NCBI GenBank assembly: GCA_045615705.1
Contig: JAZLFH010000012.1
Coordinates: 1-64,000 of the forward strand
Direction of reading: 5' to 3'
Length of the DNA: 64,000 bases
DNA from: JAZLFH01 sp045615705
GTDB taxonomy: Bacteria; Bacillota; Clostridia; UMGS1883
The notes under the pieces were generated by a model that worked only from the letters and a program-made list of their open reading frames with translations, was not told where the DNA came from and did not search any database. Below are positions 60,303-64,000 of this stretch, one piece after another. The stretch's first letter is position 1; every line of letters starts with the position of its first letter. Both the position numbers and the translations under genes were made by a program.

Positions 60303-61682
60303 ATGGGTAAAATGTGGGCAGGCAGGACAGACGGGAAAACCGAAAAGATTGCCGATGATTTCAATTCATCAATTCATTTTGATAAGAGAATGTACCAAGA
60401 GGACATAAGGGGAAGTATAGCTCATGCGGTTATGCTCAAAAATCAGGGCATAATCGAAGAATCTGAGGCACTTTCAATTATTGCCGGCTTGGAAGGTATT
60501 TTAAACGACTTAAACAGCGGTGCACTTTTGTTTGATATGGACTGCGAAGATATTCATATGTTCGTGGAAGAAAAACTTACAGAAAGAATAGGCGATGCGG
60601 GAAAACGCCTGCACACTGCACGAAGCCGTAACGACCAAGTGGCACTTGACATCAGAATGTATCTTAGAAATGAAATTGACGAATTAAAGAAACTTTTAAT
60701 AAGCCTTTTAGAAGTTATAAATAAAAAGGCAAAAGAGTACCAAAATACCGTAATGCCGGGATATACTCATCTCCAAAGGGCTCAACCCATTACATTTTCG
60801 CATCACATTTTGGCGTATGCCATGATGTTTTCAAGAGATATAACAAGGCTAAACGATTGCAGGAAAAGAATGAATTTCTCGCCGATAGGAAGTTGTGCGT
60901 TGGCAGGAACAACATACAATACCGACCGCCGTTTTGAGGCTGAGGAACTTGGCTTTTCCGGGATTTGCTTAAACAGTATTGATGGCGTAAGCGACAGAGA
61001 TTTTTGTATTGAATTAATGTCTTGTATCTCAATTATTATGATGCACCTTTCAAGGTTTTCGGAAGAAATTATCCTTTGGTCAAGTCTTGAATTTAAGTTT
61101 GTTACACTTTCGGACGAATACACAACAGGCTCGTCCATTATGCCACAGAAGAAAAATCCCGATATGGCGGAACTTGTCCGTGGTAAGACCGGCAGAGTAT
61201 ACGGCGATTTGATGGCACTCTTGACAACACTTAAAGGACTCCCTCTTGCGTATAACAAAGATATGCAGGAGGATAAAGAAAGCATCTTTGATGCCGTAGA
61301 TACGGTTAAAATGTGCTTGGAGGTATTTTCCGGAATGCTTGATACTCTGAGGGCAAACGAGGACAAAATGCTTGAAGCATCAAAAGAAGGCTTTATAAAT
61401 GCAACAGACCTTGCAGATTATTTGACAAAAAAAGGCATGCCTTTTCGAAGTGCTTATAAGATTTCAGGCTCTCTTGTAGCATATTGCATTAAAAAGAATA
61501 AAACGCTTGAATCACTTACCATTGATGAGTATAAGGAATTTTCCGAAATCTTCGATGAAGAGGTTTATAAGGCAATAGACTTAACAGAGTGCATAAAAAA
61601 GAGAATCAGCGAAGGCGGAACGGGTGAAGAATCCGTGAAAATGCAGATAGAATATATTGATAAGTTTATAAAAGAAAACTAA
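60303..61682 (+). CDS. argH: argininosuccinate lyase
   Basis: 459 residues. HTARSRNDQVALDIRMYL, PGYTHLQRAQPITFSHH and the signature GSSIMPQKKNPD with the catalytic Ser are present. It releases arginine and fumarate. It follows argG by 8 bp and ends before a strong terminator. Confidence 0.98.
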   Translation: MGKMWAGRTDGKTEKIADDFNSSIHFDKRMYQEDIRGSIAHAVMLKNQGIIEESEALSIIAGLEGILNDLNSGALLFDMDCEDIHMFVEEKLTERIGDAGKRLHTARSRNDQVALDIRMYLRNEIDELKKLLISLLEVINKKAKEYQNTVMPGYTHLQRAQPITFSHHILAYAMMFSRDITRLNDCRKRMNFSPIGSCALAGTTYNTDRRFEAEELGFSGICLNSIDGVSDRDFCIELMSCISIIMMHLSRFSEEIILWSSLEFKFVTLSDEYTTGSSIMPQKKNPDMAELVRGKTGRVYGDLMALLTTLKGLPLAYNKDMQEDKESIFDAVDTVKMCLEVFSGMLDTLRANEDKMLEASKEGFINATDLADYLTKKGMPFRSAYKISGSLVAYCIKKNKTLESLTIDEYKEFSEIFDEEVYKAIDLTECIKKRISEGGTGEESVKMQIEYIDKFIKEN

Positions 61683-61683
61683 C

Positions 61684-61719
61684 AAAAAGAGCGACAAGCC
61701 TTAAATTGTCGCTCTTTTT
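61684..61719 (+). terminator. argGH terminator
   Basis: AAAAAGAGCGACAA (61684-61697) pairs with TTGTCGCTCTTTTT (61706-61719). Confidence 0.92.
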
Positions 61720-61898
61720 ATCAATTTATGCTCAATAGATAGTTTAGCCGTATTTAACTCCAATTATTGTTTATTATGGAATAAATCCTTGTATAATATG
61801 CCTGTGGCGTATTTCATGTTGTTAAGCATTTCACTGCGGAGCAATTCCGCAAATCCGACAGAATTTATTTCGTTTTTTCTGAAAAAGGCGATCAATTT

Positions 61899-61982
61899 CA
61901 ATACAAATGCACCCCACGGTTTTTTGGGGTGCATTTGTCAGTTTGCCGGGGTGCATCGTGGGAAATTGGGTGCATTTGTATT
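61899..61982. repeat. inverted and direct GGGGTGCAT repeats
   Basis: ACAAATGCACCCC (61903-61915) pairs with GGGGTGCATTTGT (61926-61938). GGGGTGCAT recurs at 61948-61956 and GGGTGCATTTGTATT at 61968-61982; the last can replace the hairpin partner over 15 bp. A shorter GGTGCAT lies at 62053-62059. They sit upstream of the methyltransferase promoter and could be operators or a small RNA. The remaining intergenic bases (61733-61898 and 61983-62092) show nothing else. Confidence 0.7.
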
Positions 61983-62092
61983 AAAAGTGGAGTTCATCTT
62001 GAAAAACGGGCATCATTTCACACGATTACTCATTTAATGTAAAATTAGTTTCGGTGCATCAAACATTTTGTTTTAAGTAACAAATATAATAT

Positions 62093-62121
62093 TTGACAAA
62101 GCACTTTTTATCTGCTATAAT
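62093..62121 (+). promoter_or_regulatory. methyltransferase promoter
   Basis: TTGACA at 62093-62098, 17-bp spacer, TATAAT at 62116-62121: full consensus. Confidence 0.88.
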
Positions 62122-62154
62122 AAAAACACAATGTGATTTATAGGAGAATGGGTT

Positions 62155-63690
62155 ATGAAAGCAAATTATAACAAGTTATTAAAAATGCTTATTGACCGGA
62201 AAATGACCAAAACCGACCTTCGTGAGCAGGCTAAAATCAGTTCAAGCACTCTTGCAAAAATCGGAAAAGAAGAAATGGTAAGTTCCGATGTTCTGACAAA
62301 AATTTGTAATGTGCTTTCTTGTGATATCGGTGATATCGTTGAACTTGTCAGAGATGAAAATGAAGAATACGAAGTAATCAATTCTCCGGGTAAATTAAAA
62401 GTTGTTTCGTTGTTTTCCGGTGCCGGTGGTATGGATTTAGGATTTATTAATGCCGGTTTTGAAATTATTTGGGCAAACGACTTTTTTCAAGAAGCCGTTG
62501 CTTCATATCGCAAAAATATTGGTAAACATATGATACACGGAGATATCACAAAAATTAAAAACGAAGATATCCCCAACGGTGCGGATGTAATAATCGGGGG
62601 TTTTCCTTGCCAAGGTTTTTCGGTTGCCAACACCAGGCGTTCAATGGAAGACAAGCGTAATTTCTTATATAAAGAAATGCTTAGAATAATTAAAGATAAA
62701 AAGCCAAAATTCTTTGTAGCTGAAAATGTAAAAGGTATTTTGTCAATTGAAAACGGTAAAGTTTTTGAGATGATAAAGTCGGATTTTGAAAATTTAGGTT
62801 ATGATGTTGAACCAAGGGTTTTGAATGCAGCTGAATACGGTGTGGCTCAAGCAAGAGAACGAGTTGTAATTATCGGAAACAGATTGGGAATAGAGAATCC
62901 TTTCCCCGCAAAAACCCATTATCTTCCCGGATTTGAAGACAAAAAATTGTTTCCTGCATTTACGACGGAACAGGCTATTGGTTTCTTGTCTAATATAAAA
63001 ATATCTAACAAGCCTAAAACTATCAAAATTGAAGATTTGAAAAAGCACATAAAAGCAACGGGTATTAAAGACGAAGATGGATTTTTTGAAATACTTGGAG
63101 TAGATAAAAATTGCAATGAAATCTCAATTACAAATCATATTGCTTCCGAAAATGTAGCAGATACATTTTGGGGAAGAGAGTATGAAGTAAATCAGCATGA
63201 CATTTGTGATTACTTGAGATTTTGGAGAGATAAAGCCGGTTGGACAACTAAAAAGGTTGATGAGCATTTTGGATATTCTTACACAGCCGGACATTGGTTT
63301 AGAAAAGATAACAATTCCGGAAGTATACCGAGTCCGGAAGATTGGTGGGAACTCAAAAAAATCTTTGGATTTGATGATAAATACGATAAAGCCGTTACCA
63401 CTCTTGTAGAAAAAGAAATAAAATTTGAACAGTCTTTGAGAATTACCAACTGGGATAGGCCGAGCGATACAATTACGGCAACAAGCCCGGAAATTCATGT
63501 TAATAAAAAAAGAAGATTAAGTGCAAGGGAATGTGCAATTCTTCAGTCTTTCCCTGTTACATATGAATTTACGGGAAGCCTTAATAAAATGTATACACAA
63601 ATCGGCAATGCTGTGCCGGTTAAATTGGCAACTAAAATAGCAACAGGAATAAAAGATGCAATAGAAAAAAATAATGAGAGTGAAAAATAA
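62155..63690 (+). CDS. DNA cytosine-C5 methyltransferase with N-terminal HTH
   Basis: 511 residues; AGGAG precedes the ATG. Residues 1-70 are an XRE-like helix-turn-helix (KMTKTDLREQAKISSSTLAKI). The methyltransferase follows: motif I VVSLFSGAGGMDLGF, motif IV GGFPCQGFS with the catalytic Cys152, motif VI FVAENVKGIL, motif VIII QARERVVIIGNR, and IX/X RRLSARECAILQSFP and QIGNAVPVKLA. The target-recognition region holds an extra domain (about 350-415, DYLRFWRDKAGWTTKKVDE) that again looks like a DNA-binding helical module. The N-terminal HTH suggests self-regulation. Likely half of a type II restriction-modification system. Confidence 0.94.
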   Translation: MKANYNKLLKMLIDRKMTKTDLREQAKISSSTLAKIGKEEMVSSDVLTKICNVLSCDIGDIVELVRDENEEYEVINSPGKLKVVSLFSGAGGMDLGFINAGFEIIWANDFFQEAVASYRKNIGKHMIHGDITKIKNEDIPNGADVIIGGFPCQGFSVANTRRSMEDKRNFLYKEMLRIIKDKKPKFFVAENVKGILSIENGKVFEMIKSDFENLGYDVEPRVLNAAEYGVAQARERVVIIGNRLGIENPFPAKTHYLPGFEDKKLFPAFTTEQAIGFLSNIKISNKPKTIKIEDLKKHIKATGIKDEDGFFEILGVDKNCNEISITNHIASENVADTFWGREYEVNQHDICDYLRFWRDKAGWTTKKVDEHFGYSYTAGHWFRKDNNSGSIPSPEDWWELKKIFGFDDKYDKAVTTLVEKEIKFEQSLRITNWDRPSDTITATSPEIHVNKKRRLSARECAILQSFPVTYEFTGSLNKMYTQIGNAVPVKLATKIATGIKDAIEKNNESEK

Positions 63691-63702
63691 TTTCACTCTC
63701 AT
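63674..63702. terminator. hairpin between methyltransferase and convergent gene
   Basis: ATGAGAGTGAAA (63674-63685) pairs with TTTCACTCTCAT (63691-63702). The methyltransferase stop codon lies in the loop, so both convergent genes share it. Confidence 0.75.
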
Positions 63703-63711
63703 AGGTAGAAT

Positions 63712-64000
63712 TTATTCTTCTGCAGAAACATCAAAATTATCAAGATAGAATTGAAGTTTTCTTTTAACATAGTCGGACATATCGGGATTTTTATGTATTA
63801 TCCGAACTCTTTTCTTGCTCCCCGGTAAAAGTTCAAATGTTGGAATTGCACTAAAATTATAGCGTGCTTTACCTGGATTTTTACCTGCTTTTAGCGGTCT
63901 AGACCCATAATGCTCTTGTAATTTACCGTTTGGCAAACTCATAATAGAGATAAGTTCACAACGCTGTGTTACGGAACTGTTTAATAAGCAGACAAAATAA
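63712..64000 (-). CDS. C-terminal part of an uncharacterised protein, candidate restriction endonuclease
   Basis: The minus-strand frame is open to the window edge, so the N-terminus is missing; 95 codons are visible. The visible part includes MSLPNGKLQEHYGSRPLK and a basic SKKRVRIIHK stretch and ends DNFDVSAEE. I recognise no family. Its tight convergent placement (21 bp) next to a cytosine methyltransferase makes a restriction enzyme plausible, but no catalytic motif is visible in this piece. Confidence 0.6.
   Translation of the reverse strand, partial: YFVCLLNSSVTQRCELISIMSLPNGKLQEHYGSRPLKAGKNPGKARYNFSAIPTFELLPGSKKRVRIIHKNPDMSDYVKRKLQFYLDNFDVSAEE

Noticed and set aside
61789..62037. 82-codon plus-strand frame before the methyltransferase
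   Set aside because: It runs through the GGGGTGCAT hairpin repeats, starts at ATG without a Shine-Dalgarno site, and has no family resemblance.

Overview
The window is a chromosomal segment of a low-GC, endospore-forming Firmicute, most likely a gut-type member of class Clostridia. Evidence: an alpha/beta SASP, SpoVAE, a SipL-like coat protein and CwlD; the Clostridia-typical IspH-ribosomal protein S1 fusion; Shine-Dalgarno sites of the AGGAGG type; and many promoters with TTGACA/TATAAT-like hexamers 17 bp apart. Gene density is high and most genes are housekeeping.

Layout. 1-800: repeat-rich accessory DNA (91-bp direct repeats, a structured repeat also found near 41 kb, a truncated four-helix-bundle gene). 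804-3378: a promoter, a strongly structured leader RNA with terminator, and a secreted multidomain M23 peptidase. 3589-15073: purine operon under a ZTP (pfl) riboswitch, purE-C-F-M-N-O-H(AICARFT)-D-L; it lacks purB, purA, purQ and purS, the last two made unnecessary by the long PurL. 15177-17170 (minus): nrdR, rpiB, tsaB, tsaE. 17248-20308: response regulator, histidine kinase and GerMN lipoprotein. 20354-25709: ABC-F ATPase, sipL-like, rpsU, GNAT, ung, spoVAE. 25746-37246: long plus-strand block cysS, mrnC, split transketolase, pcrA, methyltransferase, BaiN-like flavoprotein, hutP-like, cmk, plsC, ispH-rpsA. 37276-39615 (minus): SASP, SSB-like, polysaccharide deacetylase, cwlD.

39737-41167 is the most unusual part. 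Two convergent tRNA genes (Cys-GCA and Arg-ACG) bracket two inverted arrays of tiny hairpin modules. Each array starts exactly after a tRNA-type terminator. Between them are a small zinc-ribbon membrane protein gene, a duplicated 18-bp tRNA-Arg 3' end and a second structured repeat shared with the left edge. Stem positions co-vary and loops diverge, so the hairpins look selected as RNA or single-stranded DNA.

41249-45011 (minus): M19 dipeptidase, yraN, rnhB, rbgA, lepB, then rplS. 45179-48117: ACT-domain protein, hom, lysC (aspartate-family amino acids). 48307-55358: a coiled-coil protein, nth, glyA, aroC-chorismate mutase, tyrS, pgi and a CDP-alcohol phosphotransferase. 55436-58941: potassium uptake trkA-trkH plus a cytidylate-kinase-like gene. 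58998-61682: argG-argH. 61733-64000: a repeat-bearing intergenic region, a cytosine-C5 methyltransferase with its own N-terminal HTH, and the end of a convergent gene cut by the window edge, plausibly the partner restriction enzyme.
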